In this document: positions 52,599 through 61,648 of the stretch, one piece after another
How the letters are laid out: the number at the start of each line of letters is the position of its first letter
Position numbering within the stretch: the stretch's first letter is position 1
DNA from: Novosphingobium sp. Leaf2
GTDB lineage: Bacteria; Pseudomonadota; Alphaproteobacteria; Sphingomonadales; Sphingomonadaceae
Direction: 5' to 3'
NCBI RefSeq assembly: GCF_001421325.1
Contig: NZ_LMJY01000001.1
Coordinates: 503,501-567,500, forward strand
DNA length: 64,000 nt
Program-made: the position numbers and the translations under genes
The notes under the pieces: generated by a model
The model's input: the letters and a program-made list of their open reading frames with translations, nothing else
Told to the model about the DNA's origin: nothing
The model's database searches: none

Positions 52599-53925
52599 GC
52601 CTGCATTCGGCCATTGCTTGCTCCTGCGAGGCGTCCTCTATCGCTTGGTAAAGCGTGAAAGGATCGTGCACGGGCCTCCCCAGCGCGCTTTCGAATGCGG
52701 CTTGCGAAGACGAATTTTTATACGTGTCGGCGGGGCCGCCGGCCAGATTGGAGCGGAAGATCCCGGCCGCGCTGACGGGCAGAAAATCCTCGTACGTAAT
52801 GGGCGATGCCTGCAGCAGCCCGCGCTTCACTGCGTCGTCTGCGGACACGGGTGCATCGGACGAGGATACACCCGTCCATACGTACCGAGCATAAATCAGG
52901 CCTTGAGCGCGCATCGTTTCGAAGTCGTCCGGGAATGCGCTGAAGGCTTCGGCCATGCCGCTGGTTTTGGCGTTTTCCAGGCACTGGTCATACAGCGCGC
53001 GGCCCTTTGGGGTGAGGGCAGCGCCGCGCTGTTCGATCTCACCAAACCGGGCGGTGTGCTTGGGCGCGCCATGCCCCCCGTGCCCTTGCGCATCCACTGG
53101 ACGGAATGTTTCGGCCAGAGCGTGGAAGCTGGTTTGGCGCAGCAGGATCGGCACGGCGCGCGCCGGCGGACCTTCGATCACGTCCTTTACCGCGATCCCT
53201 GCGGCGCGCATCGCATCCTGTGCGGCATCGATGTCGAGCGTGCGCGGCGTCAGGTGGTTGATGTGCGGGCCGTGGAAAGACACGATGTCGGCGATCAGAC
53301 CGTGCGCCGCCAGCAGGCGCGTATACGTTGCCGCATCGACGATCGCGTCGCCATGCCAGCGGAAGATGTCCAGCGCTTGTGCCACGAAAGCGTCGGCGTC
53401 GGCTTCCACCAGGCCGCCCTCGGCTTCAGCCTTGGCCACCAGCGCCAGACACGCTTCGGACGCGATGTGGCGCCCGGCCAGGATCTGCTGGGCCTGCGCG
53501 CGCAAGGCTGTGTCCGTGATGAGTTCGCTGCGCAACAGCGAGGTGAAGACGCGAAACGGGCACGCCGCGAGGCCGGCTTGCGTGATCGGGCGAAATGCCG
53601 TGGAATGCACCGGGATGCCTGCAGCCGCCAGATCATAATAGCCAACAGGCTCCATGCCCATCACTGCGAACACGCGCGCGAGAGTGGCCAGTTCATGCGC
53701 CGTGCCGACCCGCACCGCGCCGTGGCGTTCCTGCCCCAGCCGGCCCGTTTCCCCATCTGCGTCCAGGCGCGCGGCAAGGGCAGGGTCGGCTGCCAGCGTT
53801 GCCGCGTTAACCCGCGTTACGATGGCGATAAGGTCGCCGTATAGGGGCACTTCCTCGCGGTACATGGCGGACATGGCGGCGGAAAAGCGCGAGCGGATCG
53901 CATCGGGGGATAGCATGACGGCCAT
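52573..53925 (-). CDS. hglS: 2-oxoadipate dioxygenase/decarboxylase family protein (HglS/YdcJ, VOC-related)
   Basis: 450 residues if the ATG at 53925 is used; 53943 and 53916 are alternatives. Recognisable are IVSFHGPHINHLTPRTLDID with the metal-site His, EGPPARAVPILLRQTSFHAL, and TARFGEIEQRGAALTPKGR. The family converts 2-oxoadipate to 2-hydroxyglutarate in D-lysine breakdown with Fe(II). No other lysine genes are adjacent. Its 3' end overlaps the dead gene, so that decay did not spare the shared 26 bases without affecting it. Confidence 0.82.
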   Translation of the reverse strand: MAVMLSPDAIRSRFSAAMSAMYREEVPLYGDLIAIVTRVNAATLAADPALAARLDADGETGRLGQERHGAVRVGTAHELATLARVFAVMGMEPVGYYDLAAAGIPVHSTAFRPITQAGLAACPFRVFTSLLRSELITDTALRAQAQQILAGRHIASEACLALVAKAEAEGGLVEADADAFVAQALDIFRWHGDAIVDAATYTRLLAAHGLIADIVSFHGPHINHLTPRTLDIDAAQDAMRAAGIAVKDVIEGPPARAVPILLRQTSFHALAETFRPVDAQGHGGHGAPKHTARFGEIEQRGAALTPKGRALYDQCLENAKTSGMAEAFSAFPDDFETMRAQGLIYARYVWTGVSSSDAPVSADDAVKRGLLQASPITYEDFLPVSAAGIFRSNLAGGPADTYKNSSSQAAFESALGRPVHDPFTLYQAIEDASQEQAMAECRPTLDPVTR

Positions 53926-54039
53926 GTCCAAAAACGCTCCCATTGCCGGCTGTGCGCGATCTCGCGCGGTTCAACCTAAAGCGCGTATCTGCCACGGGAT
54001 TGCGCAAACAGAAACGATCATTTCACGCGCAAGACACGA

Positions 54040-54459
54040 TCATGCGCGGCGGGGTATTGGTTTCCACGGCCAGTTGGTGATGCCGGCCGCCCACAGCGGC
54101 CACCAGATCAGCACCGGCTGCAGCAAAAGGCGCGGGACATGATAGGCAAGGCCCAGTCCGTGGTCCGGGCGCGCCATGTCGTTCACCATGTGCTGGGCGT
54201 TGGCCGGCCACACGCACAAGGCGTAAAGCGCAAGGCCCCACGCAGCAGCGATGCGCAGACGCGGCGACCAGGGTTGCAGCAACCCGGCGGCGCCGGCGAT
54301 CTCGGCGATGCCGGTCAGCATTACCGTCAGATCGGGATGGGGAACCCACCGTGGAACGATCGCAACAAACGGGGCGGGGTGCGCCAGATGAAGCACGCCA
54401 GCGGCTGCGTAAATCACGCCCAGCAGGGATCGAGAGACGGCGCGCCCGGTTATCGTCAT
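54040..54459 (-). CDS. DoxX-family membrane protein
   Basis: 139 residues from ATG 54459. Four hydrophobic segments, SLLGVIYAAAGVLHLAH, LTGIAEIAGAAGLLQPW, AAAWGLALYALCVWPAN and LLLQPVLIWWPLWAAG, the DoxX four-helix layout, with the GIAEIAGAAGLL motif. Inner membrane. Function in redox or membrane stress is possible but unknown here. Confidence 0.75.
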   Translation of the reverse strand: MTITGRAVSRSLLGVIYAAAGVLHLAHPAPFVAIVPRWVPHPDLTVMLTGIAEIAGAAGLLQPWSPRLRIAAAWGLALYALCVWPANAQHMVNDMARPDHGLGLAYHVPRLLLQPVLIWWPLWAAGITNWPWKPIPRRA

Positions 54460-54490
54460 GCCGCGATCCTCAACTGCCGGGCGGCCAGCG

Positions 54491-54901
54491 TCACTTCGCG
54501 TCTGGGACCTTGGTGTACGGCACAAAATCCTGCAAACTGACGAAACCGCGCCACATGTGTCCGGCGAAGCGGTCGCGCAGCTGGATGGTGTCAAGCCGGC
54601 ACAGCTGCGAGGTGTAGAGCTTGGTCACCATGATTTCGTCGTTGTTCAACTGATCGGCATTGGTGGGCCGGTTGACATAGACCGTGCCGCCCACGCGGTA
54701 GACCAGCGCCGTCTTGTCGATCAGGGTGACGTTGTTGGTTTGCGAATAGGGAATGCACGTCACCGGTTTGCCGGCCTGACGCCCCTGCAGGATTTTTGCC
54801 AGCTGCTCTTCGCCCGTCAGCTTGGGCCGGGCATCGGCGACAGGCACGCCCAGCACGGAAGCGCCGAGGGCAAGTGTGGCGGCAATCGCAAGCGTCTTCA
54901 T
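54491..54901 (-). CDS. small exported protein of unknown function
   Basis: 136 residues with a clear signal peptide, KTLAIAATLALGASVLGVPVADA, and a mature part with two Cys, one in VTCIPYSQTNNVTLID, one in SQLCRLDTIQLRD, that may form a disulphide. Start ATG 54901 has AGGA upstream. Periplasmic. No family assigned, though similar proteins are frequent in sphingomonads. Confidence 0.7.
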   Translation of the reverse strand: MKTLAIAATLALGASVLGVPVADARPKLTGEEQLAKILQGRQAGKPVTCIPYSQTNNVTLIDKTALVYRVGGTVYVNRPTNADQLNNDEIMVTKLYTSQLCRLDTIQLRDRFAGHMWRGFVSLQDFVPYTKVPDAK

Positions 54902-54977
54902 GGCCTGATCCTCTTAAACCCGTCCCCATACTATCCCGTCTATCGCACGATTCGTCTGAACTTGTGCTGACCGGAGG

Positions 54978-56396
54978 TCAGGCCGTGCCGCCCACGGTCA
55001 GTCCCTCGATCAGCAGCGTAGGCTGGCCAACGCCTGCCGGAACGCTCTGCCCGCCCTTGCCGCATACACCCACGCCGCGATCAAGCTCCAGATCGTTGCC
55101 GATGCCGCGCACCTTGGTCAGCACCGAGGGCCCGTCGCCAATCAGCGTCGCGCCCTTGATCGGCGCGCCGAGCCTGCCGTTTTCGACGAGGTAGGCCTCG
55201 GTGCACGAGAACACGAACTTGCCCGATACGATGTCGACTTGTCCGCCACCGAAGTTGCGGGCGAAGATGCCCTTCTTCATGCCTGCCAGCAGCGCGGCGG
55301 GATCGTCGTTGCCCGCTTTCATGAAGGTGTTGGTCATTCGCACCTGGGGCGCGTGGGCGTAGTTTTCGCGGCGACCATTGCCGGTGGGATCGACGCCCAT
55401 CAGCCGCGCGTTTAGGCGATCTTGCATGTACCCTTTGAGGATGCCGTCCTCGATCAGCACTGTCTCGCGCGTCGGCGTGCCTTCATCGTCGATGGTGAGC
55501 GAGCCGCGCCGGTTGGGCAGCGACCCGTCATCGACGATGGTGACACCCGGCGCTGCCACCCGCTCGCCAATGCGGCCGGAGAACGCGGACGTGCCCTTGC
55601 GGTTGAAATCGCCTTCAAGGCCATGGCCGATCGCTTCGTGCAGGATCACGCCCGGCCAGCCCGGCGCCAGCAGCACCGGAAACTCGCCCGCCGGCGCGTC
55701 GATGCTTTCCAGGTTCACCAGCGCGGTGGCCAATGCGGCGTCGATCGCTTCGTTCCAGTTTTCCCGCTTGAACAGGTCATCGTACAGATAGCGACCACCC
55801 ATGCCGAACGAGCCGGTTTCGCGCCGCCCGTTGCTTTCGGCGACGATGGATACGCTGAGGCGCACCAGCGGGCGCACGTCGGTTGCCACATAGCCATCAG
55901 GCCGCACGATCTCGACCACAGACCATGAGCCTGACAGGCTGGCGCTGACTTGCGCCACGCGCGGATCGCGGGCGCGGGCAGCAGCGTCGATCGTTTCGAG
56001 CAACTGCACCTTCTTGGCGAACGGTATCAGGTCGAGCGGCGAAGCGTCGGTATACAGCTTGGCGTTGGTACGGATCGGCGCGGCAGGCCGCGCGGGGCCG
56101 GCAGGATCGAGCAGGCGCAGGGTTTCGCCGGCGCGGCGGATCGCGGCGGCAGAAATCTCGTTGGCGTGGGCAAAGCCAGTCATTTCGCCGGAAACGCCGC
56201 GCAGGCCGAACCCGGCATCGCGCGAATAGTCCGCCGTTTTCAGCCGCCCGTCATCAAAACCGAACGCCTCGCTGGCCACGAACTGCATGAACAGTTCGCC
56301 GTCCTCGCAATTTTGCAGCGTTTGCGCGGCGAGCGCCTGCGCTTCCTGCGGCGAGAGCTGGGCGTAGAGGAGCGAGCGCGGATCGGTGCTTGTCAT
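54978..56396 (-). CDS. tldD: metalloprotease TldD
   Basis: 472 residues. The zinc site is HEAIGHGLEGDFNRKG with the HExxxH motif, and RGVGVCGKGGQSVPAGVGQP near the C-terminus is typical of TldD. It works with PmbA/TldE to degrade or mature modified peptides such as microcin B17 or CcdA. The partner is not in the window. The gene stands alone, read leftward. Confidence 0.93.
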   Translation of the reverse strand: MTSTDPRSLLYAQLSPQEAQALAAQTLQNCEDGELFMQFVASEAFGFDDGRLKTADYSRDAGFGLRGVSGEMTGFAHANEISAAAIRRAGETLRLLDPAGPARPAAPIRTNAKLYTDASPLDLIPFAKKVQLLETIDAAARARDPRVAQVSASLSGSWSVVEIVRPDGYVATDVRPLVRLSVSIVAESNGRRETGSFGMGGRYLYDDLFKRENWNEAIDAALATALVNLESIDAPAGEFPVLLAPGWPGVILHEAIGHGLEGDFNRKGTSAFSGRIGERVAAPGVTIVDDGSLPNRRGSLTIDDEGTPTRETVLIEDGILKGYMQDRLNARLMGVDPTGNGRRENYAHAPQVRMTNTFMKAGNDDPAALLAGMKKGIFARNFGGGQVDIVSGKFVFSCTEAYLVENGRLGAPIKGATLIGDGPSVLTKVRGIGNDLELDRGVGVCGKGGQSVPAGVGQPTLLIEGLTVGGTA

Positions 56397-56460
56397 CGCC
56401 GGGATATAGTAAGCCTTGCGCGCGGGCGAAAGGCATCATCGGCGAGGGGGCGGGAGGGGC

Positions 56461-56658
56461 TCAGGCCGCCTGCTGATCCGCCGGGCCGCCCTTCAGCACG
56501 AAGCGGCGATCGCAGTACCCGCATTCGGTGTAGCCGCGCTCGTCGATCTCAAGCCAGACGCGCGGATGCCCCAGCGCGGCGCCGCCGGGAATGTCGGTTG
56601 CCCCGTCGCAGGAAACGCGATGGGAATCGGTGAGGATGGTTTCAGGCGGTTTGGTCAT
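56461..56658 (-). CDS. zinc-finger domain protein (zf-CHCC type)
   Basis: 65 residues from ATG 56658. A C-terminal EIDERGYTECGYCDRRFVLK with the two Cys of a CxxC, and an upstream HRVSCDG, give the CHCC pattern of the small mitochondrial-complex-I-like zinc-finger family (PF10276 type). Function in bacteria is not settled. Confidence 0.75.
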   Translation of the reverse strand: MTKPPETILTDSHRVSCDGATDIPGGAALGHPRVWLEIDERGYTECGYCDRRFVLKGGPADQQAA

Positions 56659-56786
56659 GGTGCGCTGCAATTACCAACGCCGCGCACGGATTGCCAGATG
56701 CGAATGTGCGTGGGAGCGGTTGGACGCGCAAAATTCCGCCACCGTGCGCAGGGCGCGGCGGCGGAATTCGTCTCAAGCGATGGGCG

Positions 56787-57356
56787 TCAGGCCGACACTG
56801 ACAGGGTGCTCGCCTGCTCGACCGCACTTGATACCGCGTTTTCGCAGGTTTGCGCGTCGATGGCGATCCCCTCGGCGAGGATGAACGTGGGGTCCTGAAT
56901 GCCGATGAAGCCGAACACCGCGCGCAAGTACGTCTCGGCATGTTCGACAGCGGCGCCGGCCGCGCCTTCGCCGTAATAGCCGCCGCGCGCCAGCCCGACA
57001 TACACCTTCTTGTCGCCAGCCAGGCCAACCGGGCCTTCGGCGGTGTAGCGGAAGGTCTTGCCAGCGATCAGGATTCGATCGATCCAGGCCTTGAGCTGGC
57101 TGGGGATCGTGAAATTGTACATGCCGGCGCCGATGACGATGATGTCCGACGCCAGGAACTCCGCCAGTTCGGGGGTGCCGTCCGGTGCGCCGAGCACGTC
57201 GGTGGTAAGGTGCGGCAGCGCGTCGGAGGCAAGGTCGCGATAGGTAACGGTGATCGAAGGGTCGGCTTTGGTCAGCGAAGACACGATCGCTGCGGAAATG
57301 GCGCGGCTGGCGGAATTTTCGCCAAGAATGCTGGAATCGAGGTGGAGAAGCTTCAT
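56787..57356 (-). CDS. azoR: FMN-dependent NADH-azoreductase family protein
   Basis: 189 residues from ATG 57356. MKLLHLDSSILGENSASRA binds FMN phosphate, then VIGAGMYNFTIPSQLKAWID and VGLARGGYYGEGAAG, all typical of AzoR. Reduces azo dyes and quinones. Divergent from an HxlR regulator, a common pair for quinone/electrophile response. Confidence 0.9.
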   Translation of the reverse strand: MKLLHLDSSILGENSASRAISAAIVSSLTKADPSITVTYRDLASDALPHLTTDVLGAPDGTPELAEFLASDIIVIGAGMYNFTIPSQLKAWIDRILIAGKTFRYTAEGPVGLAGDKKVYVGLARGGYYGEGAAGAAVEHAETYLRAVFGFIGIQDPTFILAEGIAIDAQTCENAVSSAVEQASTLSVSA

Positions 57357-57383
57357 GGGGGAGGGCCTTGGTCTGGAAAAGTG

Positions 57384-57444
57384 ACCAGGTCTAGCTATGT
57401 TGGCGTGACGCGTTCGCCAAGGGCGCATATTTGCGGGACCTGGT
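57384..57444. promoter_or_regulatory. wide inverted repeat between azoR and hxlR-type gene
   Basis: ACCAGGTC (57384-57391) and GACCTGGT (57437-57444) are exact inverted repeats 45 bp apart, covering the divergent promoter region. The copy at 57437 ends four bases before the regulator ATG. Plausible operators for the HxlR protein. Confidence 0.5.
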
Positions 57445-57447
57445 ACC

Positions 57448-57849
57448 ATGAAGCTGACTACCTTCGACGAAGCTGATCTGCCGGTGCACGATCCTGCCAG
57501 CAAGGATTGCCGGCTGGTGGGCGATATCCTGGCCAGGGTGGGTGACAAGTGGTCGATGCTGATGGTGATGACGCTGCTGGATGGCCCGCTGCATTTCAAC
57601 GAACTCAAACGTGCCGTGCGCGGCGTTTCGCAGCAGATGCTGTCACGAACGCTGCGGGCGCTGGAGCGCGATGGACTGGTGGTGCGCACCGTGCATGTCA
57701 ACGTGCCGGTGCGCGTCGAATATGCGTTGACTGACCTGGGCCGCTCGCTGGCCACGCCGGTGGCGGCACTGGGTGCGTGGGCGGTCGAGGCGCGGCCGGC
57801 GATCGAAAGCAGTCGCCAGGCCTTTGACAGCCGCAATGACAGGCCATAG
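57448..57849 (+). CDS. HxlR-family transcriptional regulator
   Basis: 133 residues. The winged-helix part DILARVGDKWSMLMVMTLLD, then FNELKRAVRGVSQQMLSRTL and LERDGLVVRTVHVNVPVRVE, is the HxlR signature; Cys in SKDCRLV could sense electrophiles. Divergent to azoR, so it probably controls azoR and itself. Confidence 0.9.
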   Translation: MKLTTFDEADLPVHDPASKDCRLVGDILARVGDKWSMLMVMTLLDGPLHFNELKRAVRGVSQQMLSRTLRALERDGLVVRTVHVNVPVRVEYALTDLGRSLATPVAALGAWAVEARPAIESSRQAFDSRNDRP

Positions 57850-57912
57850 CGCGGCGGTTTCGACCCGGAAGATGGCCGATGCAGTCTTTACGCCACGCTC
57901 GGCGTGCTTCAC

Positions 57913-58884
57913 ATGGCGGGCATGACTAAACCCTCTTCCAGCTCGACACCCGCCATAGCCATCCGCGATCTGGTCAAGCGTTACGCGCCGGCCGGGACGG
58001 ACGAAGGCAAACTGGCATTGAAAGGCGTGTCCTTCGACGTGCCGGAAGGCGGCATATTCGGGCTGCTGGGCCCTAATGGCGCGGGCAAGTCCACCTTGAT
58101 CAACATCCTTGCCGGGATGGTGATGAAAACGTCCGGATCGGTGGACATCTGGGGGTTCGACATCGACCGCGATACCCGCAACGCCAAGCGGTCAATCGGG
58201 ATCGTCCCCCAGGAAATCGTGTTCGATCCGTTCTTTACTCCGTTCGAGGTGCTGGAAAACCAGGCCGGGCTTTACGGTATCACCAAGGCGTTGCGCCGTT
58301 CGGAAGACCTGCTGCGCGCGGTGCATCTGGCCGACAAGCGCAATGCCTATGCCCGCACCCTGTCCGGCGGCATGAAGCGGCGCCTGCTGATTGCCAAGGC
58401 GCTGGTGCACCGGCCTCCGGTGCTGGTGCTGGACGAGCCGACCGCCGGCGTGGACGTCGAACTGCGTCGACAGTTGTGGGAACTGGTGTCGGAACTGAAC
58501 CGCGAAGGCGCGACGATCGTGCTGACCACCCACTATCTGGAAGAAGCGGAGCAGCTGTGCGACCGCATCGCGATCATCAACCACGGCGAACTGATCGCCA
58601 ACAAACCGACGCGCGAAATGGTGGGGATGGCGCGTGAAAAGATCATCGTTCTGACCTTTGACCGTGACGTGACGGCGCTTCCCGATCATCCTGGCTTTGT
58701 GAAATGCGAAGTGAGCGGGGAGCGCGTGCTGGAAATCACGTATGACAAGGATCGCAGCAACGCGGGTGAAATTCTGTCTGCAGTGCAGGCGCAAGGCTTC
58801 ACCATCGTGGACGTGACCACGCGCGAGGCCGATCTGGAGGATGTGTTCGTCAGCCTTACTACGGAAGTGCGCGAAACCGCTTGA
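57913..58884 (+). CDS. ABC transporter ATP-binding protein
   Basis: 323 residues if ATG 57913 is used; 57904 and 57931 are possible, and no good ribosome site is seen. Walker A LLGPNGAGKSTLINILAG (near residue 54), signature LSGGMKRRLLIAKAL, Walker B VLVLDEPTAGVD and H-loop TTHYLEEAEQ. ABC-2 type, as in multidrug or polysaccharide export. No permease gene follows: the next 200 bp are empty and then a leftward small gene begins. Partner must be elsewhere. Confidence 0.9.
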   Translation: MAGMTKPSSSSTPAIAIRDLVKRYAPAGTDEGKLALKGVSFDVPEGGIFGLLGPNGAGKSTLINILAGMVMKTSGSVDIWGFDIDRDTRNAKRSIGIVPQEIVFDPFFTPFEVLENQAGLYGITKALRRSEDLLRAVHLADKRNAYARTLSGGMKRRLLIAKALVHRPPVLVLDEPTAGVDVELRRQLWELVSELNREGATIVLTTHYLEEAEQLCDRIAIINHGELIANKPTREMVGMAREKIIVLTFDRDVTALPDHPGFVKCEVSGERVLEITYDKDRSNAGEILSAVQAQGFTIVDVTTREADLEDVFVSLTTEVRETA

Positions 58885-59085
58885 TTCGCGGTCAACGGAT
58901 GCCGCAGCCAAGCCTTGGTTGCGACCGGAATAGTTTATCACACTAACGAAGATTTGCCGGCGTAAAGCGGCGGATGGCGTTTCGATGGAACGTGAACCGC
59001 GGGCGGTCAACTGTGATGGCCGTGAGGACCGCACCACTCTGGATCCTGCCAAAGAGCGCTGCTTGGTTAGGCGCGGGTTAACGTT

Positions 59086-59256
59086 TTAACCGTCGGACTT
59101 CTTGTGATCGTCAAGCTTCCACAAATGCCGCTTCTTGCGGCGAATCTGCATGCCGCAGTTCTTGCACGTACCGACGTAGCTGATGCCATCCCAGGTCACG
59201 TCGGAGCGGACCGGGTCATGCCTGTTGGCAAAGCATAAGGGTATCGAGATGGCCAC
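59086..59256 (-). CDS. small CxxC protein, not previously captured by ORF length limits
   Basis: 56 residues from GTG 59256 (AAAGGGCAG upstream). It begins with AISIPLCFANRHDPVRSD, continues SYVGTCKNCGMQIRRKKRH and ends LDDHKKSDG. CKNCG is a zinc-ribbon half, and the earlier Cys and His could supply the other ligands. Basic C-terminus, so nucleic-acid or protein binding is possible. Between the ABC gene and nadB. Confidence 0.55.
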   Translation of the reverse strand: MAISIPLCFANRHDPVRSDVTWDGISYVGTCKNCGMQIRRKKRHLWKLDDHKKSDG

Positions 59257-59446
59257 GATAAACTGCCCTTTAATGTGGTTCCGCTGCTAACTAGACTAAT
59301 CGAATTGCGTAACAAGCAGACATGACAGTGCAATTGCGTATATATAATTACGTATTGGATCATAAGCGTTCCCACGCCGCACTGCAACACGTGGGCCAGG
59401 TCAGCAAACAGTTGCAGTCCGGCCATCGCGGTGGCTAGGAGGCGAA

Positions 59447-61048
59447 ATGAACACGCCCTCTGATCCCTCGCAGATCTTCGACGCTCTCGTAATCGGTTCA
59501 GGCGCGGCAGGCCTCACCGCAGCACTGGCCCTGGCCGAAAAGGTCAAGGTAGGCGTGCTGGCCAAAGGCACGCTTACCGGCGGTTCCACCGCATGGGCGC
59601 AAGGCGGGATCGCCGCCGTTCTCGATGCGGGCGACACGTTCGAGGAGCATGTTCGCGATACCATGATCGCAGGAGCCGGCCTCAATCGGCGCGACACCGT
59701 GGAATACGTGATCGAACGCGCGCCCCACGCGATTGCCCGGCTGGTTGAACTGGGCGTGCCGTTCAACACTGAAGGCAACGCGCTGCATTTGACGCGTGAG
59801 GGTGGGCACTCTCACCGGCGCATCGTCCATGTGGCGGACGCGACCGGCTGGGCGGTGCAGCAGGCGCTGCTTCAGGCCGCGCAGGCCCACCCCAATATCA
59901 CCTTGCTGCCGGGCCGGTCCTGCATCGACCTGATCACCGGGCGGCACGAGTTGCGGTATTCCGGCTCGGGCCGGGTCTGGGGCGTCTACGCGCTTAACGA
60001 AGAGACCGGAAACGTGGAAGCGTTCACGGCGCGCGCCACCGTGCTGGCGACCGGCGGGGCGGGCCGCGTCTACCAGTTCAGCACCGCCCCGCGCGGCGCC
60101 ACCGGAGACGGGATCGCGATGGCGTGGCGGGCCGGCGCGCGCGTCTCCAACATGGAGATGATGCAGTTCCACCCGACCTGCCTGTACAATCTTGAGGTCA
60201 AGAACTTCCTGATCACCGAAGCCGTGCGCGGTGAGGGCGGCCACCTGATCAACCCGCGCACCGGCAAGCGGTTCATGACGTTCTACGATCCCGAGCGCCT
60301 GGAGCTGGCCCCGCGCGATGTCGTGGCGCGCGCCATCGATTCCGAGATCAAACGCTTCGGGCTGGATTACGTCCACCTCGACATCAGCCACCAGCCCCCC
60401 GAATTCGTGCGCGAACATTTCCCCAACATCTACGAAAAGTTGATGACGCTGGGGATCGACATGACCAAGGGACCGATCCCGGTGGTCCCGGCCCAGCATT
60501 ACACCTGCGGCGGCGTGCTGGTCGATCTGGATGGGCGCACGGACCTGCCGGGGCTGTACGCGGCCGGAGAATGCACCGAAAGCGGCCTGCATGGCGCCAA
60601 CCGTCTGGCGTCGAACTCGCTGCTGGAATGTTTCGTGTTCGGCGAAGCGTCAGCGGCTGACATCTTGGAGCGGTGGGACAGCTTCGACGCACCGCCGCCG
60701 GTCCGTCCGTGGGACGCCAGCCGCGTTACCGATTCTGATGAAGAGGTGGTCATCAAGCAGAACTGGACGGAGATTCGCCGGTTCATGTGGAACTATGTGG
60801 GGATCGTGCGGACTACCAAGCGGCTGGAACGCGCGCATCACCGCATCCAGATGCTGAACGGCGAGATCGAGGAATACTACCGCCACTTCCGCGTATCGAC
60901 CGACCTCATCGAATTGCGCAATCTGCTGCAAAGCGCCGAGCTGATCGTCAGCAGCGCGCTAAAGCGCCATGAAAGCCGGGGGCTGCACTATACGCTCGAT
61001 TATCCGGGCACCGATGCGCAGCCGCTCGACACGGTGCTGGTGCCGTAA
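59447..61048 (+). CDS. nadB: L-aspartate oxidase
   Basis: 533 residues. FAD motif VIGSGAAGLTAALALAEK, STAWAQGGIAAVLDAGD, and GLHGANRLASNSLLECFVFG, all diagnostic of NadB. It oxidises L-aspartate to iminoaspartate, the first step of NAD synthesis in the cytosol. nadA and nadC are not next to it. Start ATG with AGGAGGCGAA upstream. Confidence 0.95.
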   Translation: MNTPSDPSQIFDALVIGSGAAGLTAALALAEKVKVGVLAKGTLTGGSTAWAQGGIAAVLDAGDTFEEHVRDTMIAGAGLNRRDTVEYVIERAPHAIARLVELGVPFNTEGNALHLTREGGHSHRRIVHVADATGWAVQQALLQAAQAHPNITLLPGRSCIDLITGRHELRYSGSGRVWGVYALNEETGNVEAFTARATVLATGGAGRVYQFSTAPRGATGDGIAMAWRAGARVSNMEMMQFHPTCLYNLEVKNFLITEAVRGEGGHLINPRTGKRFMTFYDPERLELAPRDVVARAIDSEIKRFGLDYVHLDISHQPPEFVREHFPNIYEKLMTLGIDMTKGPIPVVPAQHYTCGGVLVDLDGRTDLPGLYAAGECTESGLHGANRLASNSLLECFVFGEASAADILERWDSFDAPPPVRPWDASRVTDSDEEVVIKQNWTEIRRFMWNYVGIVRTTKRLERAHHRIQMLNGEIEEYYRHFRVSTDLIELRNLLQSAELIVSSALKRHESRGLHYTLDYPGTDAQPLDTVLVP

Positions 61049-61049
61049 A

Positions 61050-61079
61050 GAAGCGGGCGCCCCGGGCGTCGCCCGCTTC
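61050..61079. terminator. hairpin between convergent nadB and GlsB-type genes
   Basis: GAAGCGGGCG pairs exactly with CGCCCGCTTC (10 bp) around a ten-base loop, with no T run. It lies two bases after the nadB stop and could end transcription from both sides. Confidence 0.6.
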
Positions 61080-61090
61080 AGTCAACCACG

Positions 61091-61336
61091 TCAGAAGTCG
61101 ATGTTGAGGTGGCGACCGATGAATATCAGCACGATCGCGCCCAGGATCGAGGCAAGACATCCCGCCCGGCTGAAATCGCCCCGCCCCCGGCTGGTGACGA
61201 GCCCTGCCAGCAGCGAGCCGCCGATGCCCAGCAGGATCGTGGCGATCCAGCCCATCGGCACCGTGCCGGGATAGAAATACCGGGCCAGCCAGCCGATGAT
61301 AAGGCCGCTGATGATCGCGCCGATGATGTTGAACAT
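61091..61336 (-). CDS. GlsB/YeaQ/YmgE family membrane protein
   Basis: 81 residues from ATG 61336. FNIIGAIISGLIIGWLARYFYPG, then GWIATILLGIGGSLLAGLV and SILGAIVLIFIGRHL, three hydrophobic segments with the Gly pattern of the transglycosylase-associated/GlsB family. Inner membrane, stress-related by family. Reads towards nadB. Confidence 0.83.
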   Translation of the reverse strand: MFNIIGAIISGLIIGWLARYFYPGTVPMGWIATILLGIGGSLLAGLVTSRGRGDFSRAGCLASILGAIVLIFIGRHLNIDF

Positions 61337-61601
61337 GATTATCCGCAACTCCCGTCATGCGGCCACGCCGCCACCTAACCCCGCACGTATAGAGGCATGC
61401 TTGCCGCCGGTTGCAAGGGTGGTGTGCGGGATCATTGCCGTTGGCTCCCATTTTCGATTCGCCATGCGTTTCGGCGCAAGGTCGCCCACGAATCTTGGGA
61501 TAAATTCTTTTGTTCCGATGCGTTGACAACGAAGGGCTGCCGACTCGCGTCCCGAGGCGGTCGGCGGCAGCATTGACTTTATGTCGGCCTGATGATTCAT
61601 A

Positions 61602-61617
61602 GCACCATAGATGGTGT
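61602..61617. promoter_or_regulatory. NrdR box 1
   Basis: GCACCATAGATGGTGT resembles the 16-bp NrdR box (ACAC..GTGT dyad). CACCAT/ATGGTG is an exact dyad with AG in the centre. Confidence 0.65.
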
Positions 61618-61632
61618 AAATGAGCGTCTTCA

Positions 61633-61648
61633 CCACTAGGTTTGGTGT
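61633..61648. promoter_or_regulatory. NrdR box 2
   Basis: CCACTAGGTTTGGTGT begins exactly 31 bp after box 1, the spacing (three helical turns) usual for paired NrdR boxes before ribonucleotide reductase genes. Confidence 0.65.
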
